Below the pieces are notes generated by a model. That model saw nothing but the letters and a program-made list of their open reading frames with translations. It was not told where the DNA came from and made no database searches. A DNA stretch of 64,000 bases from Pseudomonas sp. 7SR1. GTDB taxonomy: Bacteria > Pseudomonadota > Gammaproteobacteria > Pseudomonadales > Pseudomonadaceae. Below, one piece after another: positions 26,424 through 36,976 of the stretch; positions within the stretch are counted from its first letter, which is position 1, and each line of letters opens with the position of its first letter. The position numbers and the translations under genes were made by a program. The stretch is taken from NCBI RefSeq assembly GCF_900156465.1, contig NZ_LT707064.1, forward strand, positions 2,082,001-2,146,000, read 5' to 3'.

Positions 26424-27311
26424 TCAGCTGCGTCGACGCATGCTGATCACCGCATCGACGCTGTACACCGCCAGCCCGGCCCAGATAAACAGGAACGCCA
26501 CCAGTGTGCTGGGCGACAGGTGCTCACCAAACAGCATTACGGCGAGCAGCAGCACCAGCGTTGGCGCGATGTACTGGAGAAAACCGATGGTAGTGTAGGG
26601 CAAATGCCGTGTTGCGGCGTTGAAGCACACCAACGGCACCAGCGTCACGGGGCCTGCCGCCACCAGCCACCAGGCTTCGGAGGTGGTCCAGAACGCCGCC
26701 TGGGCACTGGTGGCCGTGGGATTGAACAGCAACCAGGCGATGGCGATCGGCACCAGCATCCAGGTTTCCACCACCAGCCCTGGCAGGGCCTTGACCGGTG
26801 CCTGCTTGCGGATCAATCCGTAGAAGCCGAAGGTTAGCGCCAGCACCAGTGACACCCAGGGCAGGCTGCCCACTTGCCAGACCTGCTGCGCCACGCCGAC
26901 CGCCGCCAAACCCACCGCCAGCCATTGCATGCGGCGCAGGCGCTCGCCGAGGATCAACATGCCCAGCAATACGTTCACCAGCGGGTTGATGTAGTAACCC
27001 AGGCTGGCTTCGAGCATGCGCTCGTTGTTCACCGCCCAGACGTAGGTCAGCCAGTTGGCCGCGATCAGTGTCCCGCTCAGGGCCAGGATCGCCAGGCGCT
27101 GTGGGTTGTCCCGCAGTTCGCGCCACCAGCCCGGGTGTTTCCAGACCAGCAGCAACGCCGCGCCGAACAGGGCCGACCACAGCACCCGATGGATGATGAT
27201 CTCCACCGACGGCACGCTGGCGATGGCCTTGAAGTAGATCGGGAACAGACCCCAGATGATGTAGGCACTCAGGCCCAGGATATACCCGCGGCGCGGGTTG
27301 GCGGCTTGCAT
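26424..27311 (-). CDS. rarD: EamA-family transporter RarD
   Basis: This 295-residue inner-membrane protein has about ten hydrophobic helices in two EamA halves and begins with the RarD-typical GYILGLSAYIIWGLFPIYFK. RarD proteins belong to the drug/metabolite transporter superfamily; the E. coli gene was linked to chloramphenicol resistance, but the physiological substrate is not established. The length matches the family. It converges with the ACT-domain gene. Confidence 0.9.
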   Translation of the reverse strand: MQAANPRRGYILGLSAYIIWGLFPIYFKAIASVPSVEIIIHRVLWSALFGAALLLVWKHPGWWRELRDNPQRLAILALSGTLIAANWLTYVWAVNNERMLEASLGYYINPLVNVLLGMLILGERLRRMQWLAVGLAAVGVAQQVWQVGSLPWVSLVLALTFGFYGLIRKQAPVKALPGLVVETWMLVPIAIAWLLFNPTATSAQAAFWTTSEAWWLVAAGPVTLVPLVCFNAATRHLPYTTIGFLQYIAPTLVLLLAVMLFGEHLSPSTLVAFLFIWAGLAVYSVDAVISMRRRS

Positions 27312-27407
27312 GCAGAATCCTTGCTTAGGCAGCTAACAAAGGCGTGATTGTAAGGAGATTTTTCGGGTTGTGCTGTGAACCTTTGTGAGCGTTTCACTGC
27401 AATCCCC

Positions 27408-27498
27408 TGTGGGAGCGAGCTTGCTTGCGATAGCGGTGGGTCAGTCGACAAGGGCGTCGAATGTTCGAGCGTAATCGCGAGCAAGCTCGCTCCCACAA
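27408..27498. repeat. REP inverted pair between rarD and srkA
   Basis: TGTGGGAGCGAGCTTGCTTG and CGCGAGCAAGCTCGCTCCCA are opposed REP cores about 40 bases apart. They lie upstream of rarD and directly downstream of srkA. Confidence 0.9.
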
Positions 27499-27515
27499 GG
27501 GATCCGCGGCGGTCG

Positions 27516-28490
27516 TCAGAACAGCCTCAGCGGCTCTTCATTGAGCGCCGCCAGTTGCTCGCGCAACGCCAGTATCTGGTCGCCCCAGTAGCGTTCGCTG
27601 CCGAACCACGGGAAGCTGCGAGGGAAAGCCGGATCATCCCAGCGCCGCGCCAGCCAGGCGCTGTAGTGCATCAGGCGCAACGCGCGCAGGGGCTCGATCA
27701 GGGCCAGCTCCCGCGGGTCGAAGTCGTGGAACTCCTGATACCCGTCCATCAATTCCGACAACTGTCCCAGGCATTCCTGCCGATCACCGGCCAGCATCAT
27801 CCACAGGTCCTGCACTGCCGGTCCCATGCGGCAATCGTCCAGGTCGACGATGTGGAAGACCTCGTCGCGGCACATCATATTGCCCGGATGGCAGTCACCG
27901 TGCATGCGGATGTTCTGGTGGGGTGTGGCGGCGTAGACCTCTTCGACACGCTTGAGCAGGTCCCTGGCCACCGACTCGTAGGCGGGCAGCAGGCTGCGGG
28001 GGATGAATCCGCTTTCCAATACGGTGGTCAGCGAATCATGGCCGAAGTTCTTCACGCCCAAGGCTTCACGATGTTCGAAGGGGCGAGTGGCCCCCACCGC
28101 ATGCAGGCGCCCGAGCAGTTGCCCCAGGCGGTAGAGCTGATCGAGGTTGCCCGGCTCCGGTGCACGACCGCCGCGACGGGGGAACAGGGTGAAACGGAAT
28201 CCGGCATGTTCATGCAGGCTGGTGCCGTTGTGGATCAGTGGAGCCACCACCGGCACTTCGCAATCGGCCAGTTCGAAGGTGAAGCGGTGCTCTTCGAGAA
28301 TCGCTTCGTTGGTCCAGCGCTGGGGGCGATAGAACTTCGCGATCAGCGGCTCGGCATCCTCGATACCCACCTGATAGACCCGGTTTTCGTAGCTGTTGAG
28401 GGCCATTACCCGGGCGTCGCTGAGAAAGCCAATGCTTTCAACGGCATCGAGTACCAGGTCGGGGGTGAGGTTTTCAAATGGATGGGACAT
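27516..28490 (-). CDS. srkA: Stress response serine/threonine kinase (SrkA/YihE)
   Basis: SrkA is a eukaryotic-like kinase of the aminoglycoside-phosphotransferase fold that counters stress-induced cell death in E. coli. The 324-residue protein carries the catalytic loop HGDCHPGNMM and metal-binding DLDDCRMGP, plus the N-terminal FENLTPDLVLDAVESIGF typical of YihE. I set the start at MSHPFENL; the upstream Met lies in non-conserved sequence. It lies between two REP dyads. Confidence 0.93.
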   Translation of the reverse strand: MSHPFENLTPDLVLDAVESIGFLSDARVMALNSYENRVYQVGIEDAEPLIAKFYRPQRWTNEAILEEHRFTFELADCEVPVVAPLIHNGTSLHEHAGFRFTLFPRRGGRAPEPGNLDQLYRLGQLLGRLHAVGATRPFEHREALGVKNFGHDSLTTVLESGFIPRSLLPAYESVARDLLKRVEEVYAATPHQNIRMHGDCHPGNMMCRDEVFHIVDLDDCRMGPAVQDLWMMLAGDRQECLGQLSELMDGYQEFHDFDPRELALIEPLRALRLMHYSAWLARRWDDPAFPRSFPWFGSERYWGDQILALREQLAALNEEPLRLF

Positions 28491-28577
28491 GCTGACTCCT
28501 GCGCAGCGGCAGGGCTGCCGCGTCCGGCCCGGCATGGTAGCGCAGACAGAGGCAGATAGGTGGCGGCTGTGCTGACG

Positions 28578-28650
28578 CTATCGCGAGCAAGCTCGCTCCC
28601 ACAGGGATAGCGGAACCATTGCGGGAGCGAGCTTGCTCGCGATGAGGCCC
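28578..28650. repeat. REP inverted pair between srkA and phoX
   Basis: TATCGCGAGCAAGCTCGCTC and GGGAGCGAGCTTGCTCGCGA face each other immediately after the phoX stop. They may protect the 3' end of the phoX message. Confidence 0.9.
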
Positions 28651-28652
28651 TG

Positions 28653-30554
28653 TCAGGCGCCGATGACTCCACCGTCTTCCCGGGTGATCACCATCACCGA
28701 GGAGCGTGGCTTGCCATTGGGCTGATGCTCAGGGAATGTCGAACCGCCGTTTTCCCCCGGGTGCTGGATCCCGACGAACATGGCCTTGTAGTCCGGCGAG
28801 AAACTGATGCCGGTCACTTCACAACCCACTGGCCCGACCATGAAGCGGCGAATTTCGCCGCTGTCAGGATCGGCGCAGAGCATCTGGTTGTTGCCCATGC
28901 CGGCGAAATCCCCGGTGTTGCTGGAGTCGCCGTCGGTTTGAATCCACAGCCGTCCGCCCTTGTCGAAACCCAGGCCATCGGGACTGTTGAACATGTTCTG
29001 CGCATTGATGTTGGATGAACCGGCCTTTGGCGTGCCGGCATGCACCGTCGGGTTGCCTGCGACGACGAACAGGTCCCAGGAGAAGGTCTTGGAGGCATGG
29101 TCGTCGCGGTCGGTGCGCCAGCGCAGGATCTGTCCGTAGACGTTCTTGGCCCGAGGGTTCGGTCCGCCCACCGGCTGGCCTTCCTCGCCGCGCTTGGAGT
29201 TGTTGGTCAGGGTGCAGTAGACCTGGCCGTCTTTCGGGCTGACCACGATCCACTCCGGGCGGTCCATGCGCGTGGCGCCAACGGCGCTGGCGGCAAGGCG
29301 TGCGTGGATCAGCACTTGGGCCTGGTCGGCGAAGCCGCTGCTGGCGTCGAGGCCGTTCTTGCCATGGGTCAGTTCGATCCACTGGCCCTTGCCTTTCGGA
29401 TGGTCCGGGTTGCCGTCACCGGCATCGAAGCGCGCCACGTACAGCGTGCCGTGGTCCAGCAGGTTGCGGTTGGCCTTGGCATTGCGATGGTTGATGCGTT
29501 CACGGCTGACGAACTTGTAGATGAATTCGCCACGTTCGTCGTCGCCCATGTACACCACGGCGCGGCCGTCATTGGTCTGGGCGAGGGCGGCGTTCTCATG
29601 TTTGAAGCGGCCCAGGGCCGTACGTTTGACCGGCGTGGAATCTGGATCGAATGGATCGATTTCCACGACCCAGCCGTGGCGATTGAGCTCGTTGGGGTTC
29701 TTCGCCAGGTCGAAGCGTGGGTCGTGCAGGTGCCAGTTGATCTCACGGCTGGCAACGGTGGCGCCGTAGCGCTTCTGCGCTTCGTCGAACTGCAGGTCGG
29801 GCTTGCTGCTGCCGAAGCAATCGGTGAAGTTCTCTTCACAGGTCAGGTAGGTGCCCCACGGTGTCATGCCGTTGGCGCAGTTCTGGAAGGTACCGAGCAC
29901 TTTCTTGCCGCTCTTGTCGGCGCTGGTCTTCATCAGCTCGTGTCCGGCAGCCGGGCCGCGCAGGCGGATTGGCGTGTTGCCGTGGATCCTGCGGTTATAG
30001 CGCGACTCCTGGACGAACTGCCATTGGCCACGGCGACGCTGGACTTCGATCACCGAGACGCCTTCGCTGGCCTGGGCCTTGCGCACGTCTTCGGCGGACT
30101 GCGGCAGGCCGCCATGGGAGAAGAGGTAGCGGTAGTTGGTGTATTCGTTGTTGATCGCCATCAGCGCACGGTTGTTGTCACCGGAGAACGGGAACAGGCT
30201 CATGCCGTCGTTGTTGTCACCGAACTGCATTTCCTGGGCCCGGGCAGTGCCGTTGCCACTGGGGTCGAAGGCCGGCGCATTCCTTTGCAGCGGCTGGCCC
30301 CAACTGATCAATACCGAGGACTTGTAGCCCGGCGGCAATGTGATGGTGTCAGCGCTGGTGGCGGCGATGCTGTCGAAGCCCAGCAGCCTGCTGTTGCCTT
30401 CGCTCACGGCGGCGGCCAGCACGCTGCGGCTCAGCAGGTTGCCACCCAGGAACATCGCCGCCCCGCACAGGGCGCCGGCGCTGATGAAGCTGCGTCGGCT
30501 CAGGCCAACGATTTTTTCCAGGTCGGTGGATTGGTTTTCTTCTAATAGGCTCAT
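28653..30554 (-). CDS. PhoX-type phosphatase, Tat-exported (DUF839)
   Basis: PhoX enzymes are periplasmic or secreted, calcium- and iron-dependent phosphatases that free phosphate from organic esters. The 633-residue protein has a twin-arginine signal (LSRRSFISAGALCGAAMFLG, residues about 20-40) and the DUF839 propeller with GTYLTCEENFTDCFG, IDPFDPDSTPVKRTALGRF and FNSPDGLGFDKGGRLWIQTD. An AGGGAG ribosome site lies just before the chosen ATG (MSLLEENQS). I see no clear Pho box upstream, so phosphate control is not shown; the modE gene lies directly upstream. Confidence 0.9.
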   Translation of the reverse strand: MSLLEENQSTDLEKIVGLSRRSFISAGALCGAAMFLGGNLLSRSVLAAAVSEGNSRLLGFDSIAATSADTITLPPGYKSSVLISWGQPLQRNAPAFDPSGNGTARAQEMQFGDNNDGMSLFPFSGDNNRALMAINNEYTNYRYLFSHGGLPQSAEDVRKAQASEGVSVIEVQRRRGQWQFVQESRYNRRIHGNTPIRLRGPAAGHELMKTSADKSGKKVLGTFQNCANGMTPWGTYLTCEENFTDCFGSSKPDLQFDEAQKRYGATVASREINWHLHDPRFDLAKNPNELNRHGWVVEIDPFDPDSTPVKRTALGRFKHENAALAQTNDGRAVVYMGDDERGEFIYKFVSRERINHRNAKANRNLLDHGTLYVARFDAGDGNPDHPKGKGQWIELTHGKNGLDASSGFADQAQVLIHARLAASAVGATRMDRPEWIVVSPKDGQVYCTLTNNSKRGEEGQPVGGPNPRAKNVYGQILRWRTDRDDHASKTFSWDLFVVAGNPTVHAGTPKAGSSNINAQNMFNSPDGLGFDKGGRLWIQTDGDSSNTGDFAGMGNNQMLCADPDSGEIRRFMVGPVGCEVTGISFSPDYKAMFVGIQHPGENGGSTFPEHQPNGKPRSSVMVITREDGGVIGA

Positions 30555-30620
30555 CTCAGGCTCCCTGCTGGTTTTGGCAGACACCTTAAAGCCGGTCGAT
30601 GAAGCTATTGTTTCAGCGCG

Positions 30621-31385
30621 CTACAACGGTGTGCCGAGCAGCACATTTGTCGGCGAAAACACCACGTGCACCGCTGAGCCCACCGTCAATTGGCGTGCCT
30701 GCAACCGGAGCGGGTCGGCCAGGGCGCACAGGGTCTGGCCATTGGGCAGGCCGATGCGCACTTCGCTGGGACCGTCGCTGGCATTGGCGATCTCCTCGAT
30801 CAGGCCCTGCAGCACGTTGTCGTCCGGCGCTTGCGCCTGGCCGATGGGGAACAGCTCCAGCCAGCCGGCTTTTATCAGGGCGACCACTTCGGTCCCCGTC
30901 TCCAGCTCCAGGCGCATCGTGCTGTCATGGGTAATCTGCGCCTCGATCACCAGGCCTCGGGCCAGCTCCAGGCGTATCCGATCGTTATGGCCCTGGGCCT
31001 CGATGCCGAGGACCGTGCCGTGCAGCTGGTTGCGGGCGCTGGTGCGTAGCATGAGCCGGCTCAGCAGGCCCAGGTCACCTGCGTCCTCGCTCGCCTGCAG
31101 CAACTGCGCCTGCAGGGCTTGCAGGCGCAGGTACAGGCGCAGCACGCGCTGGCCTTCTTCCGATAGCCGTGCGCCGCCCCCGCCCTTGCCGCCGACACTG
31201 CGCACCACCAGCGGCTGATCCGCCAGGTTGTTCAGTTCGTCGATGGCATCCCAAGCGGCCTTGTAGCTCAGGCCCGCGCTCTTCGCCGCGCGAGTGATCG
31301 AGCCTTGTTCGGCGATATGCTGCAACAGGGCGATGCGCTGCGGGCGCCGGACGATGTGCTGGGTCAGAAGCGTGGGCAATGACAT
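30621..31385 (-). CDS. modE: Molybdate-responsive regulator ModE
   Basis: ModE is a LysR-like winged-helix repressor that senses molybdate and controls molybdate uptake. The 254-residue protein has an N-terminal DNA-binding domain (about 20-115: GSITRAAKSAGLSYKAAWDA, VGGKGGGGARLSEEGQRVL) and two C-terminal Mop/TOBE domains (about 125-190 and 200-254), beginning at RTSARNQLHGTVLGIEAQGH. The start is the ATG opening MSLPTLL. No mod transporter genes are in the window. Confidence 0.93.
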   Translation of the reverse strand: MSLPTLLTQHIVRRPQRIALLQHIAEQGSITRAAKSAGLSYKAAWDAIDELNNLADQPLVVRSVGGKGGGGARLSEEGQRVLRLYLRLQALQAQLLQASEDAGDLGLLSRLMLRTSARNQLHGTVLGIEAQGHNDRIRLELARGLVIEAQITHDSTMRLELETGTEVVALIKAGWLELFPIGQAQAPDDNVLQGLIEEIANASDGPSEVRIGLPNGQTLCALADPLRLQARQLTVGSAVHVVFSPTNVLLGTPL

Positions 31386-31443
31386 GACGCAAAACCGTGC
31401 GAAAGAGTGAATGCAAGGACGTTGGCGCCTTGGGCCTGGCGCG

Positions 31444-32184
31444 TCAAGCCGGCTCACCCGGTTTTGGCGTACGGGCCAGGCAATACACATCGACCCGTGC
31501 AGCGCCGGCGTCGAGCAACAGCCGGGCCAGGGCCTGGGCGGTGGCGCCGGTGGTCAGCACATCGTCCACCAGGGCCAGGTGCCGATTGCGGACCGGGGCA
31601 TCGGCCATCATGGCGAATGCCTGGCGCAGGTTTTGTCGGCGTGCCCGGGCGTCGAGCACCTGCTGGGCTGGCGTGTCCTGGACACGCCGCAACAGGTTTT
31701 CTGCACAAGGGATCTGCAATACGGTGCCGAGCCAGCGCGCCAACAGGCTCGCCTGATTGAACCCTCGCTGGCGCAAGCGTCGAGTAGTCAGAGGCACCGG
31801 TACCAAGGCGTCGGGGCGTTCCAGGCCTTCATCGAAGTGGTGCTGTAGCGACAGCGCGAGCAATTGGCCCAGTAATCGGCCAAGGGGCCATTTGGCCTGA
31901 TGCTTGAATCGGGTGATCAGGCTGTCTATCGGGAAATCGTAGGCCCAGGGCGCCAAGACCCGTTCGTAGGCCGGTGGCCGGGTGGCGCACTGTCCGCACA
32001 GCAGGTCGGCCATGGGCAGCGGCAGGGCGCATCTGCCGCATTGGTCGCCGAGCCAGGGCAATTCGCTTTCGCAGGGCGTACAGATGGGTTGGGGGGTGTC
32101 AGTGGTTTCCCCGCATAACAGGCAGGATTGTTTGTTTTTTAACCAGATGTAAACCTGGCCTTTGTATTGCGGTTGACAGCTCAT
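31444..32184 (-). CDS. comF: ComF-family phosphoribosyltransferase-like protein
   Basis: ComF-family proteins are tied to DNA uptake in competent bacteria and often lie beside bioB in gammaproteobacteria. The 246-residue protein has an N-terminal zinc-ribbon made of paired cysteines (CLLCG, CTPC, CGRC, CGQC) and a phosphoribosyltransferase domain with the PRPP-binding motif [16 protein letters not shown]. It is divergent from bioB across a 90-base gap. Confidence 0.92.
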   Translation of the reverse strand: MSCQPQYKGQVYIWLKNKQSCLLCGETTDTPQPICTPCESELPWLGDQCGRCALPLPMADLLCGQCATRPPAYERVLAPWAYDFPIDSLITRFKHQAKWPLGRLLGQLLALSLQHHFDEGLERPDALVPVPLTTRRLRQRGFNQASLLARWLGTVLQIPCAENLLRRVQDTPAQQVLDARARRQNLRQAFAMMADAPVRNRHLALVDDVLTTGATAQALARLLLDAGAARVDVYCLARTPKPGEPA

Positions 32185-32274
32185 GACTCTTCCTTAAATA
32201 TGCCGAACATCCGTGTCGCGCCTGTGGGTATTGCATTGCCCAGGCGCCAGCCAAGCATAATCAAGGAATTGCCC

Positions 32275-33330
32275 ATGAGCGCCAGCACCACTGCCAACCT
32301 GCGTCATGACTGGTCTTTGGCCGAAGTCAAAGCACTCTTCGTCCAGCCATTCAACGACCTTCTGTTCCAGGCGCAGACCGTGCACCGCGCGCACTTCGAC
32401 CCTAACCGCGTCCAGGTCTCCACGCTGCTGTCGATCAAGACCGGCGCCTGCCCGGAAGATTGCAAATATTGTCCGCAGTCCGGTCACTACAACACCGGCC
32501 TGGACAAGGAGAAGCTGCTGGAAGTGCAGAAGGTCCTCGAAGAAGCCGCCCGCGCCAAGGCCATCGGTTCGACCCGTTTCTGCATGGGCGCGGCGTGGAA
32601 GCATCCGTCGGCCAAGGACATGCCCTACGTGCTGGAGATGGTCAAGGGGGTGAAGGCCATGGGCCTGGAAACCTGCATGACCCTGGGGCGTCTCGACCAG
32701 GAGCAGACCGAGGCGCTGGCCAAGGCTGGCCTGGACTACTACAACCACAACCTCGACACGTCGCCGGAGTTCTACGGCAATATCATTACCACCCGCACCT
32801 ACAGCGAGCGCCTGCAGACCCTGGCCTATGTGCGTGAGTCGGGGATGAAAATCTGCTCCGGTGGCATCCTGGGCATGGGCGAGTCCCTGGACGATCGCGC
32901 CAACCTGCTGATCCAGCTGGCCAACCTGCCGGAGCATCCGGAGTCGGTGCCGATCAACATGCTGGTGAAGGTCGCCGGCACGCCGCTGGAGAATGCCGAG
33001 GATGTCGACCCGTTCGATTTCATTCGCATGCTCGCCGTGGCGCGGATCCTGATGCCCAAGTCCCACGTGCGGTTGTCGGCCGGGCGCGAGGCGATGAACG
33101 AGCAGATGCAGGCGTTGGCCTTCATGGCCGGGGCCAACTCGATTTTCTACGGCGACAAACTGTTGACCACCGCCAACCCGCAGGCCGACAAGGACATGCA
33201 ACTGTTCGCGCGCCTGGGTATCCAGCCCGAGGCCCGTGAAGAACATGCCGATGAGGTCCACCAGGCGGCGATCGAACAGGCGCTGGTGGAGCAAAAGAGC
33301 AGCGAGCAGTTCTACAACGCGGCTGTCTGA
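32275..33330 (+). CDS. bioB: Biotin synthase
   Basis: BioB is the radical-SAM enzyme that inserts sulphur into dethiobiotin to make biotin. The 351-residue protein binds its 4Fe-4S cluster through Cys59, Cys63 and Cys66 ([17 protein letters not shown]). Other signatures are [13 protein letters not shown] and [12 protein letters not shown]. The ATG at 32275 follows a weak AAGGAA ribosome site and gives the usual length. It heads the bioBFHCD operon. Confidence 0.98.
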   Translation: MSASTTANLRHDWSLAEVKALFVQPFNDLLFQAQTVHRAHFDPNRVQVSTLLSIKTGACPEDCKYCPQSGHYNTGLDKEKLLEVQKVLEEAARAKAIGSTRFCMGAAWKHPSAKDMPYVLEMVKGVKAMGLETCMTLGRLDQEQTEALAKAGLDYYNHNLDTSPEFYGNIITTRTYSERLQTLAYVRESGMKICSGGILGMGESLDDRANLLIQLANLPEHPESVPINMLVKVAGTPLENAEDVDPFDFIRMLAVARILMPKSHVRLSAGREAMNEQMQALAFMAGANSIFYGDKLLTTANPQADKDMQLFARLGIQPEAREEHADEVHQAAIEQALVEQKSSEQFYNAAV

Positions 33331-33342
33331 ATCGACGCAAAA

Positions 33343-33436
33343 CCTGTGAGAGCGGGGCTTGCACGCGAATGCGGTGCGTCAGGCCACAATGCTTGGACTG
33401 GCACGCCGCATTCGCGAGCAAGCCCGCTCCCACAGG
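33343..33436. repeat. Long REP dyad inside the biotin operon
   Basis: CCTGTGAGAGCGGGGCTTGC and its near-complement GCAAGCCCGCTCCCACAGG, extended by CGCGAATGCGG / CCGCATTCGCG, form arms of about 33 bases with few mismatches. It fills the bioB-bioF gap. Confidence 0.9.
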
Positions 33437-33476
33437 AAAACCCCTGAGTCTTTGAATAGTGTCACCCGAGGCCTGC

Positions 33477-34655
33477 ATGCCTTTCGATCTCGCCGCACGC
33501 CTGGCTGCCCGTCGTGCCGACAATCTCTATCGCCAGCGCCCACTGCTCGAAAGCCCACAGGGGCCGCAAGTGGTGGTGGACGGCCAATCCTTGTTGGCGT
33601 TCTGCAACAACGATTACCTGGGGCTGGCCAATCATCCGCAGGTGATCGAAGCGTGGCGCGCCGGGGCGTCCCAGTGGGGTATAGGGGGCGGCGCGTCGCA
33701 TCTGGTGATCGGCCACAGCGGCCCGCATCATGCACTGGAGCAAGCACTGGCCGAATTCACGGGCCGTCCCCGTGCGCTGTTGTTCACCACGGGCTACATG
33801 GCCAACCTTGGCGCCGTGACCGCACTGGTGGGGCAGGGTGACACCGTGCTGGAGGACCGGCTCAATCACGCCTCGCTGCTCGACGCCGGGCTGTTGTCGG
33901 GCGCGCGTTTCAATCGCTACTTGCACAACGATGCGCAAAGCCTGGCCAAGCGTCTGGAGAAAGCCACCGGGAACACCCTGGTGGTGACCGATGGGGTATT
34001 CAGCATGGATGGCGACGTTGCCGACCTGCCGGCCCTGGCCCGGGAGGCCAAGGCCCGAGGGGCCTGGCTGATGGTCGATGATGCCCACGGCTTTGGCCCG
34101 TTGGGTGCCAACGGAGGCGGTGTCGTCGAGCATTTCGGCCTGGGCCAGGAGGATGTACCGGTGCTGGTGGGCACTCTGGGCAAGGCCTTTGGTACTGCTG
34201 GGGCGTTTGTCGCCGGAAGCGAAGAGCTGATCGAAAGCCTGATCCAGTTCGCGCGGCCCTACATCTATACCACCAGCCAGCCGCCAGCCCTGGCTTGCGC
34301 CACGCTCAAGAGCCTCGAACTGCTGCGTCGCGAGCATTGGCGACGCGAGCATCTGCAGATGCTGATCCGACAGTTTCGCCAGGGGGCCGAGCAGATCGGA
34401 CTCCAGTTGATGGACAGCTTCACACCGATCCAGCCGATCATGATCGGCGATGCCGGGCGGGCAATGCGGTTGTCGCGGATGCTGCGTGAGCGGGGGGTGA
34501 TGGTGACCGCGATCCGCCCGCCAACCGTGCCGGCTGGCAGTGCCCGTTTGCGCGTGACACTGACCGCTGCCCACAGCGAAGCCCAGGTGCAGCTATTGTT
34601 GAATGCACTGGCCGAGTGTTTTGCCCAACTGGGACCGGAGCCAAGCCATGCGTGA
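33477..34655 (+). CDS. bioF: 8-amino-7-oxononanoate synthase
   Basis: BioF is the PLP-dependent enzyme that joins pimeloyl-ACP (or -CoA) with alanine to start the biotin ring system. The 392-residue protein has the PLP lysine at Lys236 ([14 protein letters not shown]), the aspartate-histidine pair in [12 protein letters not shown] and the entry motif FCNNDYLGL. The start is the ATG at 33477 (MPFDLAARL). Its end overlaps bioH by 8 bases. Confidence 0.97.
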   Translation: MPFDLAARLAARRADNLYRQRPLLESPQGPQVVVDGQSLLAFCNNDYLGLANHPQVIEAWRAGASQWGIGGGASHLVIGHSGPHHALEQALAEFTGRPRALLFTTGYMANLGAVTALVGQGDTVLEDRLNHASLLDAGLLSGARFNRYLHNDAQSLAKRLEKATGNTLVVTDGVFSMDGDVADLPALAREAKARGAWLMVDDAHGFGPLGANGGGVVEHFGLGQEDVPVLVGTLGKAFGTAGAFVAGSEELIESLIQFARPYIYTTSQPPALACATLKSLELLRREHWRREHLQMLIRQFRQGAEQIGLQLMDSFTPIQPIMIGDAGRAMRLSRMLRERGVMVTAIRPPTVPAGSARLRVTLTAAHSEAQVQLLLNALAECFAQLGPEPSHA

Positions 34656-35379
34656 TCGACTGATTCTGCTGCCCGGCTGGGGATTGGGTGTATCGCCGCT
34701 GGAGCCGTTGGCGGCCGCGCTGCATGGGCTCGATGAACACCTGCGGGTGGAAATCGAGCCGCTGCCGACGCTGGCGTCAAGCGATCTTGGTCAATGGCTC
34801 GATGAGCTGGACGCGACCATACCCCAGGACGCCTGGTTGGGCGGCTGGTCCCTGGGCGGCATGCTGGCCGCGGAATTGGCCGCGCGCCGGGGCGAACATT
34901 GCTGCGGTCTGCTGACCCTGGCGAGCAATGCGTCATTCGTGGTCCGGGAGCACTGGCCGAGCGCGATGGCCGGATCGACCTTCGACGGGTTCCTCGCCGG
35001 GTGCGTGGCCGATCCACGCCAGACCCTCAAGCGCTTCAGCCTGCTGTGCGCCCAGGGTTGCGGCGATCCACGCGGGCTGTCGCGGTTACTGCTGGCCGGT
35101 GCGCCATCCCTGTCGCCCGAAGTCTTGCTGGCTGGGCTGCAAGTACTGGCACAGTTGGACACCCGTGTCGCGTTGCAGCGCTTTCGCGGTCCGCAACTGC
35201 ACTTGTTCGCCGGGCTCGATGCCCTCGTACCGGCCGAAGTGGCCAGTGACTTGCTGGCATTGTTGCCGGACGTCGAAGTCGGCCTGATCGAACAGGCCGG
35301 CCATGGATTCCTTCTGGAGGACCCCCACGGTGTGGCGGGGGCGATCCAGGCTTTCTTGCATGAGTCCGGCGATGACTGA
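34648..35379 (+). CDS. bioH: Pimeloyl-ACP methyl ester esterase
   Basis: BioH removes the methyl group from pimeloyl-ACP methyl ester, ending the fatty-acid-synthesis detour for pimelate. The 243-residue alpha/beta hydrolase has nucleophile Ser68 in GGWSLGGML, the catalytic Asp in FAGLDALVP and His in [10 protein letters not shown]. The ATG at 34648 lies within the last codons of bioF, so the genes are coupled. Confidence 0.95.
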   Translation: MRDRLILLPGWGLGVSPLEPLAAALHGLDEHLRVEIEPLPTLASSDLGQWLDELDATIPQDAWLGGWSLGGMLAAELAARRGEHCCGLLTLASNASFVVREHWPSAMAGSTFDGFLAGCVADPRQTLKRFSLLCAQGCGDPRGLSRLLLAGAPSLSPEVLLAGLQVLAQLDTRVALQRFRGPQLHLFAGLDALVPAEVASDLLALLPDVEVGLIEQAGHGFLLEDPHGVAGAIQAFLHESGDD

Positions 35380-36181
35380 TCTGTCTCTACCCAAACTGCC
35401 TCCGGCCCTGCCCGACAAGCGTCAGGTGGCAGCCTCGTTTTCCCGGGCGGCGGCCAGCTATGACAGCGTGGCCGAACTGCAGCGCGACGTGGGCCAGCTT
35501 CTGCTGGAGCGGTTGCCACCTATGGTGCCGGGACGCTGGATGGACCTGGGTTGCGGCACTGGCTATTTCACCCGGGCCTTGGGCGCACGCTTCGGTGAAG
35601 CCAACGGCCTGGCGCTGGATATCGCCGAGGGTATGCTCAGGCACGCCCGGCCCCAGGGGGGCGCCGCGTATTTCGTTGCCGGCGACGCAGAGCGGCTGCC
35701 GCTTGAGGCGGCGAGTTGCGATCTGATGTTCTCCAGCCTGGCGGTGCAGTGGTGCGAAGCGTTCGACTCGGTCCTGAGCGAGGCTTATCGCGTCTTGAAG
35801 CCGGGAGGCGTGTTTGCCTTCACCAGTCTTTGCGTGGGCACCCTGCATGAGTTGCGCGACAGCTGGCGTCAGGTGGATGGCCTGGTGCATGTCAACCGGT
35901 TCCGCGAGTTCGAGACTTATCGAAAGCTGTGTGCAGCCAGCGGATTGTCTGTAGTCAGTCTCGAAAAACACCCCCATGTATTGCATTACCCCGATGTGCG
36001 CAGCCTGACTCACGAATTGAAGGCATTGGGCGCCCACAATCTGAACCCCGGTCGACCGGGTGGCTTGACGGGCAGGGCACGGATCCTGGCGCTGGTCGAA
36101 GCGTACGAGCGGTTCCGTCAGACCCAGGGGTTGCCGGCAACTTATCAGGTGGTCTACGCCATTTTGGAGAAACCGCTATGA
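35372..36181 (+). CDS. bioC: Malonyl-ACP O-methyltransferase
   Basis: BioC methylates the free carboxyl of malonyl-ACP so that it can be elongated to pimelate. The 269-residue protein has the SAM-binding motif [14 protein letters not shown] and motif II-III region [21 protein letters not shown] chose the ATG at 35372 ([11 protein letters not shown]), which overlaps the bioH stop by 8 bases; an in-frame ATG 12 bases upstream is possible. Confidence 0.96.
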   Translation: MTDLSLPKLPPALPDKRQVAASFSRAAASYDSVAELQRDVGQLLLERLPPMVPGRWMDLGCGTGYFTRALGARFGEANGLALDIAEGMLRHARPQGGAAYFVAGDAERLPLEAASCDLMFSSLAVQWCEAFDSVLSEAYRVLKPGGVFAFTSLCVGTLHELRDSWRQVDGLVHVNRFREFETYRKLCAASGLSVVSLEKHPHVLHYPDVRSLTHELKALGAHNLNPGRPGGLTGRARILALVEAYERFRQTQGLPATYQVVYAILEKPL

Positions 36182-36858
36182 GCCAGGCTTATTTCATCAC
36201 CGGCACCGACACCGATGTGGGCAAGACCACCGTCGCCGCTGGGCTGCTGCGCGCCGCACGGCAGGCCGGTATGAGCACGGCTGCCGGCAAGCCCGTGGCC
36301 TCCGGCTGCGAGATCACTCCCAAAGGTCTGCGCAACGCCGATGCCCTGGCGTTGTTGGCCGAGTGTTCGATGCCGCTCGGTTACGCACAGGTCAATCCGG
36401 TGGCCTTCGAGCCGGCCATCGCACCGCACCTGGCGGCCCGGGAAGCGGGCGTGGCACTGACAGTTCAATCGTTGTTGGGGCCGATGCGTGAAGTGCTGGC
36501 CTTGAACGCCGATTTCACCTTGATCGAGGGGGCGGGTGGCTGGCGCGTGCCGCTGGCCGATCAGGACAATCTCTCGGACCTGGCAATGGCTCTGGGCCTA
36601 CCGGTGATCCTGGTAGTGGGCGTGCGCCTGGGCTGCATCAGCCACGCCCTGCTAACCGCCGAGGCGATTGCCCGCGATGGTTTGCAACTGGCCGGATGGG
36701 TGGCGAACATCATCGACCCCAAAACCTCTCGCCTGGAAGAAAACCTGGCCACCCTGGCCGAGCGCCTTCCCGCGCCCTGCCTGGGTCGTGTGCCGAGAAT
36801 CAAGGGCGTGACAGCCGAAATCGTGGCTGGGCATCTGCATCTGGATTTGCTGGAATGA
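36178..36858 (+). CDS. bioD: Dethiobiotin synthetase
   Basis: BioD closes the ureido ring of 7,8-diaminononanoate with CO2 and ATP to give dethiobiotin. The 226-residue protein shows the P-loop [10 protein letters not shown] at residues 9-18 and the [11 protein letters not shown] motif. The ATG overlaps the bioC stop (CTATGA). bioA is not in the window. Confidence 0.97.
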   Translation: MSQAYFITGTDTDVGKTTVAAGLLRAARQAGMSTAAGKPVASGCEITPKGLRNADALALLAECSMPLGYAQVNPVAFEPAIAPHLAAREAGVALTVQSLLGPMREVLALNADFTLIEGAGGWRVPLADQDNLSDLAMALGLPVILVVGVRLGCISHALLTAEAIARDGLQLAGWVANIIDPKTSRLEENLATLAERLPAPCLGRVPRIKGVTAEIVAGHLHLDLLE

Positions 36859-36976
36859 AGACATGCCAAGGTTTTGCCTATGAGGCGGCACTGTGCCATT
36901 AGTGTTTTTGACGGGCCTTTTTCCAAGGCTTCTGCTTCAATAGCACCGTCGATCCTTCAAGAAGACGAGTCCTGCC

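Noticed and set aside
29040..30545. Long plus-strand frame antisense to phoX (501 codons)
   Set aside because: Shadow of the Tat-exported phosphatase gene; no motif or ribosome site.
30555..30620. Pho box upstream of phoX
   Set aside because: I searched for two CTGTCAT-like direct repeats 11 bases apart and found none, so phosphate control was not claimed.
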